DNA from: Vibrio hepatarius
GTDB lineage: Bacteria; Pseudomonadota; Gammaproteobacteria; Enterobacterales; Vibrionaceae
Length of the DNA: 35,922 bases
NCBI RefSeq assembly: GCF_018860525.1
Contig: NZ_JAHKPM010000059.1
Coordinates: 1-35,922, forward strand
Direction: 5' to 3'
How positions within the stretch are numbered: position 1 is the first letter of the stretch; every line of letters starts with the position of its first letter. The notes under the pieces are model-generated. The model was not told where the DNA came from, searched no databases, and saw only the letters and a program-made list of their open reading frames with translations. Of this stretch, positions 14,203-21,864 are shown in pieces. Position numbers and translations under genes: made by a program.

Positions 14203-14594
14203 ATGACTGTTGATGTAAAAAGTAAAATTCAAGAAGTGACTACTCACCGCCCGTTGGGCGATGCTTCTTATTTCGTTAGCCAATGCTCGATAGTATCGAG
14301 TCTTACGCAGCTTCCATAAGCAGAAACGACTGTCCAGCCGCTTTTAATTCTAGAATACCTTTATCACGGATATTAAGGGCGGCATTTAGATCCCGATCTA
14401 TATCTGTGGTGCCACAAGAGCGACAATATGGAGAAATTGTTGAGTCAATAAAATTGGCAAATGGTGTTCAGGGGAATGATGTGCCGTTAGACAAGTTTAA
14501 GATTCCTAATGATTTTCAGACCGAAATAAAAAATGAAAGGCTCCTCAAGTGTACGGATATATATCGTCCGCATGAAAGACCTAAATTCCGATAA
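14203..14594 (+). pseudogene. small gene split by an IS remnant
   Basis: The 5' part (ATG 14203, MTVDVKSKIQEV) runs directly into the IS end at 14236. A 3' part resumes at about 14434 (EIVESIKLANGVQGNDVPLDKFKIPNDFQ...) and ends at TAA 14592-14594. The continuous frame 14283-14594 is a chimera of antisense tnpB and this 3' part. The intact gene would have encoded at least about 65 aa with no recognised motif. It has its own promoter-like motif and lies downstream of the radical SAM gene. Confidence 0.6.
14236..14435 (-). mobile_element. tnpB: IS200/IS605-type right end with tnpB 3' fragment
   Basis: On the minus strand, CRSCGTTDIDRDLNAALNIRD is the last zinc-finger CxxC plus the final RuvC acid of TnpB. 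The frame continues KGILELKAAGQSFLLMEAA and ends at TAA (14303-14305). Beyond it lie a small ACTCGATACTATCGAGC hairpin and the conserved end 14236-14278 with stem CGCCC / GGGCG. TnpB is the RNA-guided nuclease whose omega RNA overlaps this region. Only about 43 codons remain and the other end is lost, so the element is dead. Confidence 0.75.
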
Positions 14595-14628
14595 AAAAGT
14601 ATTAAGGGATCAACTATTGATCCCTTAA
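14590..14628 (-). terminator. terminator for the DksA-like operon
   Basis: Perfect 12-bp stem TTAAGGGATCAA / TTGATCCCTTAA (14602-14613 with 14617-14628), followed on the minus strand by TACTTTTTTATC. Confidence 0.8.
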
Positions 14629-14686
14629 TTATTATGGTTATATCCACCCAAGATTAAGACTTTTTCAGGTTCCAACAAATAACTCT

Positions 14687-14914
14687 CTAAGATCCGTTTG
14701 TCTGGAATTCATCCTGTTTGCAATTTTTACGTCTAAATCCCCAAGCACGGACATAAGCTTTAAGCTCACCGTTTTCATAGCTTAGATTGCAAAGGTCTCT
14801 AAAAGTATGAGGGTTAGCGTGATGAAATTTGTAATCAACGTAACCAGCGATTCTCTCTCCATCTAAGAGTAAATCATACAATTTGGTGTAATCTTCACAT
14901 AAGGTATATGGCAT
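14687..14914 (-). CDS. small hypothetical protein after the DksA-like gene (75 aa)
   Basis: ATG lies 7 bases after the stop of the DksA-like gene, so it is co-transcribed with it. Mixed sequence with aromatic residues and three Cys (CNLSYENGELKAYVRAWGFRRKNC), and a basic middle. No signal or membrane segment. Not recognised. Confidence 0.55.
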   Translation of the reverse strand: MPYTLCEDYTKLYDLLLDGERIAGYVDYKFHHANPHTFRDLCNLSYENGELKAYVRAWGFRRKNCKQDEFQTNGS

Positions 14915-14921
14915 TTACTGG

Positions 14922-15311
14922 TTATTGCGCTTGCGCAACATGACGGCCTACTAATGCCTGATCCTGACTACAGCTAGAGCAATGTGTAAGGTAAGGGGCT
15001 GTTTTCAGGCGACTAGCCTCAATTTCATCCCAGCAGCTACGACAAAGACCGTACTCTTTGTCTCGGATATACTGAAGTGAGGCTTGGCAAGCAAGGATGG
15101 TTTGTTCGGCCTTTCTGATTAGAGATGTGTTAAGTTGCATCTCTGTTGTGCCATAAGAGGTATCGATAGGGTCTGCCTGTCTTTGCATCTCAGATGAATT
15201 ACTGATTGCTTCTTTTATGGACTTTATTGCAGATCGTTGATCGTTGATGATCTCATTCAAGGCGGTTTGTGCTTGGACTAGATCGATTTCGTTTTCTACG
15301 TTAGCGGACAT
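14922..15311 (-). CDS. DksA/TraR-family zinc-finger protein (129 aa)
   Basis: I start at ATG 15311 (MSANVENE), preceded by AAAGGAAAG. The open frame upstream (to 15371) encodes a Phe/Lys-rich string and is unlikely to be translated. Residues 10-85 form the helical hairpin with ADPID at its tip (46-50), where DksA has ADPADRA and the acidic pair that reaches the RNA polymerase active site. CRSC (90-93) and CSSC (111-114) form the C4 zinc finger in EYGLCRSC...RLKTAPYLTHCSSC. At 129 aa it is between TraR (about 73) and DksA (about 151) and keeps the tip, so it may modulate host rRNA and stress promoters in the secondary channel. A promoter-like motif lies 76 nt upstream. Confidence 0.85.
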   Translation of the reverse strand: MSANVENEIDLVQAQTALNEIINDQRSAIKSIKEAISNSSEMQRQADPIDTSYGTTEMQLNTSLIRKAEQTILACQASLQYIRDKEYGLCRSCWDEIEASRLKTAPYLTHCSSCSQDQALVGRHVAQAQ

Positions 15312-15386
15312 GTACTCTTTCCTTTTTAAAAAAAAAGACATAAACCCAAAAAAAAACATACACTTACACATTGGGCAACGTCGGAA

Positions 15387-15405
15387 TTGTCGCTATATTA
15401 CCACA
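15387..15405 (-). promoter_or_regulatory. shared promoter-like motif (copy 6)
   Basis: Minus strand TGTGGTAATATAGCGACAA, two mismatches to the consensus, pointing into the DksA-like gene. Confidence 0.65.
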
Positions 15406-15433
15406 AAACTTATTTATGTCTATATTTTAATAA

Positions 15434-15459
15434 TTAAAAAAGCCCTCCAGTGGAGGGCT
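15434..15459 (-). terminator. rho-independent terminator
   Basis: Stem AGCCCTCCA / TGGAGGGCT (15441-15449 with 15451-15459), followed on the minus strand by TTTTTT. Ends the 15482 gene. Confidence 0.88.
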
Positions 15460-15481
15460 AAAAGGGTGTACTTAAGAAAAA

Positions 15482-16051
15482 TTAAGCATCAATTGCGCTC
15501 ATAAGGTTGTTGATGACGCGCTCACGAACCATGTGGCTAACATCACTTTTCTTTTGAACCTCAAGTCCTGCTTGTTTTAGAGCTTCCTCTTCTCGCGCCT
15601 TGGCTTGGTGAATTTGTGTTGCGAAATTCTTGTGGATATCTTGACCGATTCCGCCATATAGGTGGTCTAAGATGTCGATGAGCACAGTAAGTGTGGTCAT
15701 CTTAGTTCCTTTGTTAGATACAGGGTTTTTGTATCTGATTGGCTTTCTTCCCTCTGAAGATGGGTTGAAGAAAACCTTTGATTGCACTGATTTAGGCATC
15801 AGCATAATAAGTGCTTTAGATTGTACGTAAAGAGAAACATCAGTTACGTTATCTGTTTTATATGCCTCAATCGCGAGGTCTTTAATTAAAGAACGTGTAG
15901 CCTTAGTGTCACCGTTCTTGTGAGCTAGCAATGCTTCATAAATTGCTGGCTGAAGAGATGCTTTCGATGTTAGATCCCCGAAACGGAAAGGGATCGTAAC
16001 TTGGTTAGTCGCTTTTTTTGCTTTTTCAGAAGTTTTGTTTACTGTTGTCAT
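15482..16051 (-). CDS. hypothetical protein (about 189 aa)
   Basis: I prefer the ATG at 16051, with AGGG about 11 bases upstream; a GTG at 16063 adds four residues. The N-terminus is Lys/Thr-rich, followed by a globular middle and a helical C-terminus (IHQAKAREEEALKQAGLEVQKKSDVSHMVRERVINNLMSA). No signal, membrane segment or motif I recognise. It has a shared promoter-like motif about 190 nt upstream and its own terminator. The general build (basic N-terminus, charged helical C-terminus) resembles the 6773-7306 product, but I see no clear homology. Confidence 0.6.
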   Translation of the reverse strand: MTTVNKTSEKAKKATNQVTIPFRFGDLTSKASLQPAIYEALLAHKNGDTKATRSLIKDLAIEAYKTDNVTDVSLYVQSKALIMLMPKSVQSKVFFNPSSEGRKPIRYKNPVSNKGTKMTTLTVLIDILDHLYGGIGQDIHKNFATQIHQAKAREEEALKQAGLEVQKKSDVSHMVRERVINNLMSAIDA

Positions 16052-16063
16052 ATGTCTAAACAC

Positions 16064-16621
16064 CCTGTTTTTCTTGACATAACCCGCTTTTGCAGGCTGT
16101 AAGTATCTTTAATTAGAACCGATTGTGTTAATTTTTTATATTAATGCGATGTGATACTTCTGATATTGTTATTCAAGGAGAGATATTAAATGCAATTAAA
16201 AATATGACATATCCGAATGTTTCCCTCACATGAATATGTTTCTATATTACCACGATAGGCAACGAGTGCAATAGATTTATCATGATAATTGGTTATTTTT
16301 TTGAATCAACGTCCGAATAATGCCATGTTGCGCACACTTTTCGCGAACAAACCCTAAAAAAAAACCACCCAAAACAATATTAAACAGCAACTCAAGGCTT
16401 CGATTTTGAATCTTGTTTAATAAATGTTTTGTTAATAAAAATACACAAACTGGCAATATAAGGAGAATGAAACCTATCTGATTTCAGTGGTGCATTATTT
16501 TGCCAAAAGAGGCTCCATACTTAACGCTAACGTAAGGTGTGGTAAAAAATGTCGCAGGCAAACAATCGTTGATATAAAATGATGGACATAGGATAAGATA
16601 CCTTGAGTAAGTAGAGAAATC
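16064..16621. promoter_or_regulatory. 558-bp AT-rich intergenic region with three promoter-like motifs
   Basis: Contains CGTGGTAATATAGAAACAT on the minus strand (16236-16254, toward the 15482 gene), and on the plus strand ACTGGCAATATAAGGAGAA (16449-16467) and TGTGGTAAAAAATGTCGCA (16538-16556), both weaker and pointing to the 16622 gene. A-tracts and T-tracts are frequent near 16355 and 16420-16445. No coding frame of substance. Such a region could also hold a binding site cluster or an origin, but no iterons are visible. Confidence 0.5.
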
Positions 16622-16987
16622 ATGAGCAGAACCACCGATAGTAAAAGTAAGGCAATCCCGCCTCGCACAGACTTTTCGGTTTCGTCATATTACAAAGAGC
16701 TTATTAAGGCATTAAATGACGAGTCTTTGGATAGGATGTACGAGCAGCGCGAGAGGATACTCAATGAGGTAGGGACTTTTCTAAGATACGGATACGGACT
16801 TAGTAGTGCGGAGGTTTCTGCTGCAAAAATGAATCTATGGAGCGCATACGGAGATAGGCAGGAAGACTTTGATAGCAATTCGATTGATGTTACTCAACAA
16901 CGACTAAAATCACTAGATGCCAGCATAAGTAATGAAAACCTTTCGCCAGAAGAAAGGCTATCAATAGTTTTAAAAGCCATGAGTTAA
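16622..16987 (+). CDS. hypothetical helical protein (121 aa)
   Basis: ATG with a weak AGAGAAAT upstream. Helical and charged throughout (ELIKALNDESLDRMYEQRERILNEV, LSAEVSAAKMNLWSAYGD-type segment, LSPEERLSIVLKAMS). No signal or membrane segment. It is a single gene bounded by the intergenic region with promoter-like motifs and a terminator. Not recognised. Confidence 0.6.
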   Translation: MSRTTDSKSKAIPPRTDFSVSSYYKELIKALNDESLDRMYEQRERILNEVGTFLRYGYGLSSAEVSAAKMNLWSAYGDRQEDFDSNSIDVTQQRLKSLDASISNENLSPEERLSIVLKAMS

Positions 16988-16995
16988 GTCAATAA

Positions 16996-17024
16996 AGAAA
17001 AGGAGTCCCCCTCCTTTTCTTCTT
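16996..17024. terminator. bidirectional terminator
   Basis: Stem AGAAAAGGAG / CTCCTTTTCT (16996-17005 with 17011-17020) with C-rich loop, between convergent genes. Both flanks are A/T-rich. Confidence 0.7.
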
Positions 17025-17035
17025 AATTAGGAAGG

Positions 17036-18466
17036 CTAGACTGCTAGTCGCCTTGGTGCATCATTCTTAGGGCTATTTTGTTTATTGATTACAGACTCTA
17101 GTGCTCTCCCAGAGTGAACGAGTGCCGCGATATTTTCGACACCTACCGACTTAACAAGATCAAATTTATGACATGAAGCCTTTCTTATAAGGTTTGGTGA
17201 CTTACTTTCATTTGCAAAAACAGCATCAGGGGCGCTCTTAATCCCAAGACCCTCAATTGACTTCTGAGAAAGCTGAATTACATTCATTACCTCACGCATA
17301 ACCTTCTTATCATCGGATAGGATAGCCGACAAAATATGCTCTTTGATTAGGCTTACGGTAGAAGATTCTTCCTTTGGCCTCTGGTAGCCACCTTCCCCGC
17401 GTGCCAAGCACCTCCTCATAAAATGATCAACTTGTTCATACTCTTGTTTATCAAAAACCACATTATTGTATAATTTTTCAGTAACAAGAGCTGATCTTCT
17501 CTGTCTATCATCGTATCGGTAGGTAGCATGGAGAGCGTTTGAAATATAGTCGAGTAAAGGGAGAACTATAATAGCAATATCAGTTTGTTGAGCATTATAT
17601 TTCCCTGATCTAATATCTGACACTACTTGCAGCTTAAGCATATCTTTATACTGTTCACCACTAATTAGACCCGCTGCTTTCATTAGGTCAATAATCTCAA
17701 CTTGACTTAACGAGGATGCATGTTTGGCGACGTTCTTTATCTCAGCAACGAGGGTCTCTTCATCCCTAAGTTCAGATTCTTTTGTATAGAAGTCAATTCC
17801 GAGTCTGTTATATGCCGCAATAACAGATGCAACATCTATTTCCTGACCAGACTTATTAGTAATCCGACCTGATGTGTATGTGCCAAACGTTCTCTCAAAT
17901 ATTTTGTCCCATCCGTTCTTAGCCTCCAATAAAAGCCAGTGCCATGTACCAAAGATAGCAACATTTCTTATATTTTCTTCAGTTATCAGGTTGGTAAGGG
18001 TCTCGTGCGTTGTTCGGTAATCAGTGAAGAATTTGTATAATTGCTCAACTGACTCGCCTGTGACTATGTTTTTGATTTCTTCAAAGCTTCCTTTGGCTGC
18101 CTTAATTGCTTCTGGAGCAAAGTCAGAAATTATAGGGATAGTAACCAAAGATGCTGTAAGCATATACTGACCAACCTTACCTAAAAATTTAGGAGCAGTT
18201 CTAAGTTTTTGACGCCACTTAGCACTCGTTCTAGCCTTTATTGCTGTGTCTAGAATTTCATCCTGCTCATCAATTAGATGGTTCAACTTAGCTTCAAAAT
18301 CTGTTAATTCTGATTTAGTGTTTTTAGGGATTTCTCCCTCTATTATTGATAAATTGTTTTCAATCGAATTTGTATCAGTGTATTGCGCTAATTCAAGGTC
18401 AAACATGTGAGCATTAGCAAGCTTTTCATCCAGATTATTATCGATAGATTGGGTGTGTTGGCTCAT
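17036..18466 (-). CDS. large hypothetical protein with one hydrophobic segment (476 aa)
   Basis: The N-terminal 95 residues are acidic and helical (SELTDFEAKLNHLIDEQDEILDTAIKARTSAKWRQKLRTAPK). A hydrophobic stretch follows at about 96-115 (VGQYMLTASLVTIPIISDF), probably one membrane helix or membrane-inserting hairpin. The remainder is a long helical soluble region with an Arg-rich patch (YRYDDRQRRSALV) and a C-terminus ending in Pro/Arg residues. Its ATG is one base after the upstream stop, so it is translated with the 91-aa gene. This pair could be a small cassette (for example an effector with a partner), but no toxin, nuclease or transport motif is recognisable. Confidence 0.6.
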   Translation of the reverse strand: MSQHTQSIDNNLDEKLANAHMFDLELAQYTDTNSIENNLSIIEGEIPKNTKSELTDFEAKLNHLIDEQDEILDTAIKARTSAKWRQKLRTAPKFLGKVGQYMLTASLVTIPIISDFAPEAIKAAKGSFEEIKNIVTGESVEQLYKFFTDYRTTHETLTNLITEENIRNVAIFGTWHWLLLEAKNGWDKIFERTFGTYTSGRITNKSGQEIDVASVIAAYNRLGIDFYTKESELRDEETLVAEIKNVAKHASSLSQVEIIDLMKAAGLISGEQYKDMLKLQVVSDIRSGKYNAQQTDIAIIVLPLLDYISNALHATYRYDDRQRRSALVTEKLYNNVVFDKQEYEQVDHFMRRCLARGEGGYQRPKEESSTVSLIKEHILSAILSDDKKVMREVMNVIQLSQKSIEGLGIKSAPDAVFANESKSPNLIRKASCHKFDLVKSVGVENIAALVHSGRALESVINKQNSPKNDAPRRLAV

Positions 18467-18467
18467 C

Positions 18468-18743
18468 TTAGTAATTGATGGATTTTGAGATTTTATTTAG
18501 GTTTTCAGCGAATTTACTAACTTTTGGTAAGACCTCCCTACTATAGTCTCTATTGTTCGCAAGGATAGCTTCTTCGGCGAGGGCAAGCATTACTGCTGAT
18601 TGAGCAATAGCTCTCTCTAGAGACTTAGTTAAGCGGGAATTTACTTGATTGTTTTTTCCTGCCTCAGCTAAGGATAGTGCATCACTTCTTATTGAAGTGA
18701 TAGCGTAGTTTAACTTAAAGGTAATTATGCGATCAGTTGACAT
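18468..18743 (-). CDS. small helical partner of the 476-aa protein (91 aa)
   Basis: All-helical sequence with alternating hydrophobic and polar positions (LSLAEAGKNNQVNSRLTKSLERAIAQSAVMLALAEEAILANN), likely a helical bundle. It starts at an ATG with weak TAAAATG context and its stop lies one base before the next ATG. No known family. The tight spacing suggests the two products work together. Confidence 0.6.
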   Translation of the reverse strand: MSTDRIITFKLNYAITSIRSDALSLAEAGKNNQVNSRLTKSLERAIAQSAVMLALAEEAILANNRDYSREVLPKVSKFAENLNKISKSINY

Positions 18744-18851
18744 TTTACTTAAAGTATAGAGAAAATCCCAACCGAATTAAACTAGTGTAGGTTTTCGTAT
18801 GCCTAAACTGTAGAGTTTTCGCTAGATTTATCGACTTCATTCTTCCAGAAA

Positions 18852-19097
18852 TTGAAACGATATCTTCTTGTGGCGCTGATAAGGCCACCCATCTTTTTAC
18901 TTTTTTTGCTTGGTTTATTTGGCGCTTTTCTTCTAAGTCTCATTTTGATTACTTGTTTTTATTGTTTAAAATCAAGTGTTTATGGAATGCTTGTTGTTTT
19001 TAGTAAGTATGTTACCACTCGATTACTTTCTTTTTTAAGTGTATGGGTGGAAATATTGACATTAAAGTTAGCGCAAGCTATAATAAGAACCATATAG
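18852..19097 (+). CDS. very hydrophobic small membrane protein (81 aa)
   Basis: TTG start at 18852 (no ATG nearby, CCAGAA upstream). Two long hydrophobic helices (about residues 12-40 and 43-65) follow a short basic N-terminus, and the end is hydrophobic. It precedes the 19137 gene on the same strand by 39 nt, so the two may be co-transcribed. The start is uncertain and no family is recognised. Confidence 0.45.
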   Translation: MKRYLLVALIRPPIFLLFLLGLFGAFLLSLILITCFYCLKSSVYGMLVVFSKYVTTRLLSFLSVWVEILTLKLAQAIIRTI

Positions 19098-19136
19098 AGA
19101 TTAACAATCAAGTTTAAAAGAATCAGAGGATTTAAT

Positions 19137-19631
19137 ATGTTTTTTAAAGTAGCGGAATCAGCTAAGTCAGGTGATACATTAATCGGTAGTTTTTCAGTTC
19201 AGGGTAAAAGCGCTCGTTCTTATAAGGCTCTTCGATGTCTATCTGTCCCAATGGAAGATGTGAATGCTGTTCTTCATAAAGTGATCCTAGAAGGGAAGGA
19301 TAAGGTTGAGGCAAAGGATGTGATGTTTCTTAAGCTTAAAGAGAAGCAGGCTAGCCGCGGCAGCCTTGAAGTGCTTAAAAAGGGTGCACGAGAAGCTGTT
19401 GGCTGGGTTCCGTCAGTTCAGATTCTTCACGAAATGGGGCATGAATTCCAGCAGTTCCTGTTCTTTGTTAATGAGCTTAAAGACAAGTTAGTGGCTGATC
19501 TCACCAAAGATAATGGTGCAGCGCTTTTTTCTAGTGTTAACGAAAACCTATCTGTCATCCTTAACTCAGATGTTAAGCTAAGCAGCAAGGATAATAAAAA
19601 ACTGTCTGATTCGCTCTCGTTAATCGCCTGA
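19137..19631 (+). CDS. hypothetical protein (164 aa)
   Basis: ATG with AGAGGA 6 bases upstream, a good ribosome binding site. Soluble, mixed alpha/beta N-terminal half (SGDTLIGSFSVQGKSARSYKALRCLSVPMEDVNAVLHKVI) and helical C-terminal half. HEMGHEF in residues about 98-104 recalls a metal-binding HExxH but has HEMGHE in a Gln/Phe-rich helix without other protease features, so I do not call a protease. A strong terminator follows. Not recognised. Confidence 0.65.
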   Translation: MFFKVAESAKSGDTLIGSFSVQGKSARSYKALRCLSVPMEDVNAVLHKVILEGKDKVEAKDVMFLKLKEKQASRGSLEVLKKGAREAVGWVPSVQILHEMGHEFQQFLFFVNELKDKLVADLTKDNGAALFSSVNENLSVILNSDVKLSSKDNKKLSDSLSLIA

Positions 19632-19644
19632 AATTCAATCAAAC

Positions 19645-19684
19645 AGCAATGCGACAGAAATGTCGCATTGCTTTTATGTTTATT
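19645..19684 (+). terminator. rho-independent terminator
   Basis: Twelve-base-pair perfect stem AGCAATGCGACA / TGTCGCATTGCT (19645-19656 with 19661-19672), GAAA-type loop, then TTTATGTTTATTTTT. Confidence 0.88.
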
Positions 19685-19702
19685 TTTCATTATATCGCCA
19701 CA
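19684..19702 (-). promoter_or_regulatory. shared promoter-like motif (copy 7), antisense orientation
   Basis: Minus strand TGTGGCGATATAATGAAAA, close to the consensus with perfect TATAAT, but it points back into the 3' end of the plus-strand 19137 gene. Either an antisense promoter or a protein-binding site working in both directions for the next plus-strand gene. Confidence 0.5.
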
Positions 19703-19732
19703 CAAACCTGAGCAAAATATGGCAAGAAAAAG

Positions 19733-20029
19733 TTGAAACATCTACCTACACAGTTGAATGATAAAAGAGAAGTGTATTTAGGTACTAGCCTAGAGAAATT
19801 GGATGAGTTCTATGAACTGGGTGACTTTGGAGAGGCTGTATTTACCGATTCATTGAATGTCCCAAAGGATGATTCATACAGGAAGGAATTAGAAGGATTC
19901 ACAGGGATGGTACTAATGGCAAGGCGTATAGATTTGCCTACCTTAACCTTGGTTGATCGATCTGAAAATGGAGCGTCTTTCTATGTATTAAATAAGCCCG
20001 TACACCCAAGTAAATTTGTAGCAATCTGA
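19733..20029 (+). CDS. hypothetical protein (98 aa)
   Basis: TTG start at 19733, with AAGAAAAAG just upstream. Mixed acidic sequence (LEKLDEFYELGDFGEAVFTDSL, GFTGMVLMARRIDLPTLTLVDRSENGASFYVLNKPV) that looks like a small alpha/beta domain. No signal or membrane segment. Lies 31 nt after an antisense-oriented promoter-like motif and 61 nt after a terminator, so it needs its own promoter, which I cannot place. Not recognised. Confidence 0.5.
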   Translation: MKHLPTQLNDKREVYLGTSLEKLDEFYELGDFGEAVFTDSLNVPKDDSYRKELEGFTGMVLMARRIDLPTLTLVDRSENGASFYVLNKPVHPSKFVAI

Positions 20030-20206
20030 CATATATAAGCCATTTAAAGTAGTCCATCGACACCTAAAGCATTACAACTTGGAACAGAGACATCTAGGTA
20101 AGTGGAGGATAGAGAATACAAAAATAGCTGTATTTTGTTCGAGAATGAACTCGATGCTAATCTTATGTATAATCACATGACGCTTATACCTATATCTTTA
20201 CTTAAT

Positions 20207-21037
20207 TTAGGTTAAGGGCGCAAAAAGAAGCGCCCTAATCCTCTCAATTTCTTTTCGTGAAAATCCCTTGAAGGCTATTATTCCTTTGGCTCGTTCTCTT
20301 TTCCCATTACAAGAAATCATTCGCGGCATAGTGTGTTGATAGCACATAAATCCTAATGATTTGTAAAGATCTCTAATGAATGGGGTGTCAGCATTTGTTA
20401 GAACACACTTAGAGGGGCTATCTGCTGCCAATTTGGCTGATAAAAATTGATCATCCGCTGTGAACCCAGACTCTGAGTACGAAACAAAGCCTCCGCCATC
20501 ATAAGGAGAGTCGATAAACACAAAGTCATTGGAATTAGTGCTTTTTAGGCTCTCAGTATAACCCTCACAAACAAAGTCCCATTTCTCAAGAGATTTCTTA
20601 TAATCACTAAAGTCAGAAAAAATTATAGGTGATTTGTATTTTCCATAAGAAACATTGAAAAAACCGCTTTTATTGAATCTGCAAAGACCATTAAAGCACG
20701 TTCTATTTAGAAAATAGAACGCTTCGGCGGCTTCCTTTCCAATCTCTCCCAATGAGATCAACTCATTGAACCTAGCTTTCACATTATTATAAGACTCGAA
20801 GCTATTGCTTGGTGGGTTTTCGTTAAACTCTGGCTCATCTCTTACATGAATATGAAGGTTGATTAGATGCTGGTTTATGTCAGACAGCCTTGCCGACTCA
20901 GGATTTACACCCAGGGCAATAGACAGGGCACCACAATATGGTTCAACTAATCTAGTACATCCGCTGTTTTCATACAGTTTTTTCATTGTGGGGGCGATAG
21001 TTCTCTTTCCGCCAGCCCATTTTAGGTAAGGTGTTAT
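20207..21037 (-). CDS. Dam-type (D12 class) adenine-N6 DNA methylase with missing standard start and DSPY motif
   Basis: From ATG 20986 the protein reads LVEPYCGALSIALG (SAM-binding motif I, EPFxGxG type), SDINQHLI, FYFLNRTCFNGLCRFNKSGFFNVSYGKY (the FNGLxRxNxxGxFNVPxGxY block of Dam enzymes) and FIDSPYDGGGF (catalytic motif IV). The same open frame continues 17 codons upstream and encodes PYLKWAGGKR, the conserved N-terminal motif X of this family (FLKWAGGK), but those codons contain no ATG, GTG or TTG. The first codon after the in-frame stop is ATA (21035-21037), which looks like a mutated ATG. Motif IV is DSPY rather than DPPY. These enzymes methylate GATC-type sites. The product from ATG 20986 (259 aa) would lack motif X, so activity is doubtful. 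A shared promoter motif lies directly upstream. Confidence 0.8.
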   Translation of the reverse strand: MTPYLKWAGGKRTIAPTMKKLYENSGCTRLVEPYCGALSIALGVNPESARLSDINQHLINLHIHVRDEPEFNENPPSNSFESYNNVKARFNELISLGEIGKEAAEAFYFLNRTCFNGLCRFNKSGFFNVSYGKYKSPIIFSDFSDYKKSLEKWDFVCEGYTESLKSTNSNDFVFIDSPYDGGGFVSYSESGFTADDQFLSAKLAADSPSKCVLTNADTPFIRDLYKSLGFMCYQHTMPRMISCNGKRERAKGIIAFKGFSRKEIERIRALLFAPLT

Positions 21038-21044
21038 TTAAATT

Positions 21045-21063
21045 TTGTCATTTTATTGCCACA
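21045..21063 (-). promoter_or_regulatory. shared promoter-like motif (copy 8)
   Basis: Minus strand TGTGGCAATAAAATGACAA. It lies only 7 bp upstream of the ATA codon, so a transcript from it would begin almost at the methylase's conserved N-terminus. Confidence 0.65.
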
Positions 21064-21105
21064 ATATATATTAACTAGAAATTCGCATTCAAATCAAGAA
21101 ATCTT

Positions 21106-21855
21106 ATGAGTAATAAAAACGGATTAACAAAAGTTCATTCAAATATTTTTCATGCACCTACATCGTTTCACGAGTATGTTGTTGAAGCTAAGCAGGATGT
21201 TTCTCAAGAGCAAGAAAGCACTCAGGATCTGACTATATTCGATGTAGCCTTCAGGAAGCACAATAAAGAGTTTGCAGACGGAAGAATTTTTGGGGGATAC
21301 GATGAGGAGGGGAAATATTATGCAGTTACAGTATCCCCATACTTCGAACAGTTTGAAAGTCAAATTGAGAGCGGCATTAGGGGGGTTGTAAATGCACTTA
21401 AGGGTAAAGGTTACTTAACTTGCTCAAGTTGTTATGGTCACCCGAAGAGATCTATGGTTACCATTTGTTTTCCGTCAGAGGAGGCTAGAGGGGATTTTTC
21501 AAAAATTATTACAAAAGCAGACATACCTACACTCGATTTAACGTTTAAAGACACCATGGTGAATGTAGGGGTAAGCCTAGATAAGAAAGGTAGGGTGAAT
21601 TTCACTAAAAGTTTGGAATTTGATCACTCATTTGAAAGTCATAGGAAAATGGAGGTAGATACATTTAATGAGACGTTTTTCCGTAGTTATGATGAGTATT
21701 TATTTTTACAAATATCACTTGTGGATGACTACCATCCTTACATAAACCCAATAAAGTTCATAAGAACAATAAAATACTTGCCGTTAAAGGATAAGCTACT
21801 GAATCAACTAGAAAACCTAGTATTATCAGATGAAGTGCCTATGTTTCTTCAATAA
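21106..21855 (+). CDS. hypothetical protein (249 aa)
   Basis: ATG with weak AAGAAA upstream. Soluble protein. Residues about 45-130 read like an alpha/beta domain (FDVAFRKHNKEFADGRIFGGYDEEGKYYAVTVSPYFEQFESQIESGIRGVVNALKGKGYLTCSSCYGHPKRSMVTICFPSEE). CSSCYGH could bind metal. The second half is less distinctive, and the C-terminus is Leu/Lys-rich. It starts 69 nt from the divergent methylase, and the intergenic region holds one minus-oriented motif. Not recognised. Confidence 0.6.
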   Translation: MSNKNGLTKVHSNIFHAPTSFHEYVVEAKQDVSQEQESTQDLTIFDVAFRKHNKEFADGRIFGGYDEEGKYYAVTVSPYFEQFESQIESGIRGVVNALKGKGYLTCSSCYGHPKRSMVTICFPSEEARGDFSKIITKADIPTLDLTFKDTMVNVGVSLDKKGRVNFTKSLEFDHSFESHRKMEVDTFNETFFRSYDEYLFLQISLVDDYHPYINPIKFIRTIKYLPLKDKLLNQLENLVLSDEVPMFLQ

Positions 21856-21864
21856 TTAAAACAA

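Noticed and set aside
14283..14594. 103-codon plus-strand gene
   Set aside because: Its first half is antisense to the tnpB zinc-finger end, so it is a chimera created by the insertion. Only the 3' half is genuine coding sequence.
19428..19448. Zinc protease motif in the 164-aa protein
   Set aside because: HEMGHE resembles HExxH but the second His spacing and the surroundings do not fit a metalloprotease, and no third ligand is evident.
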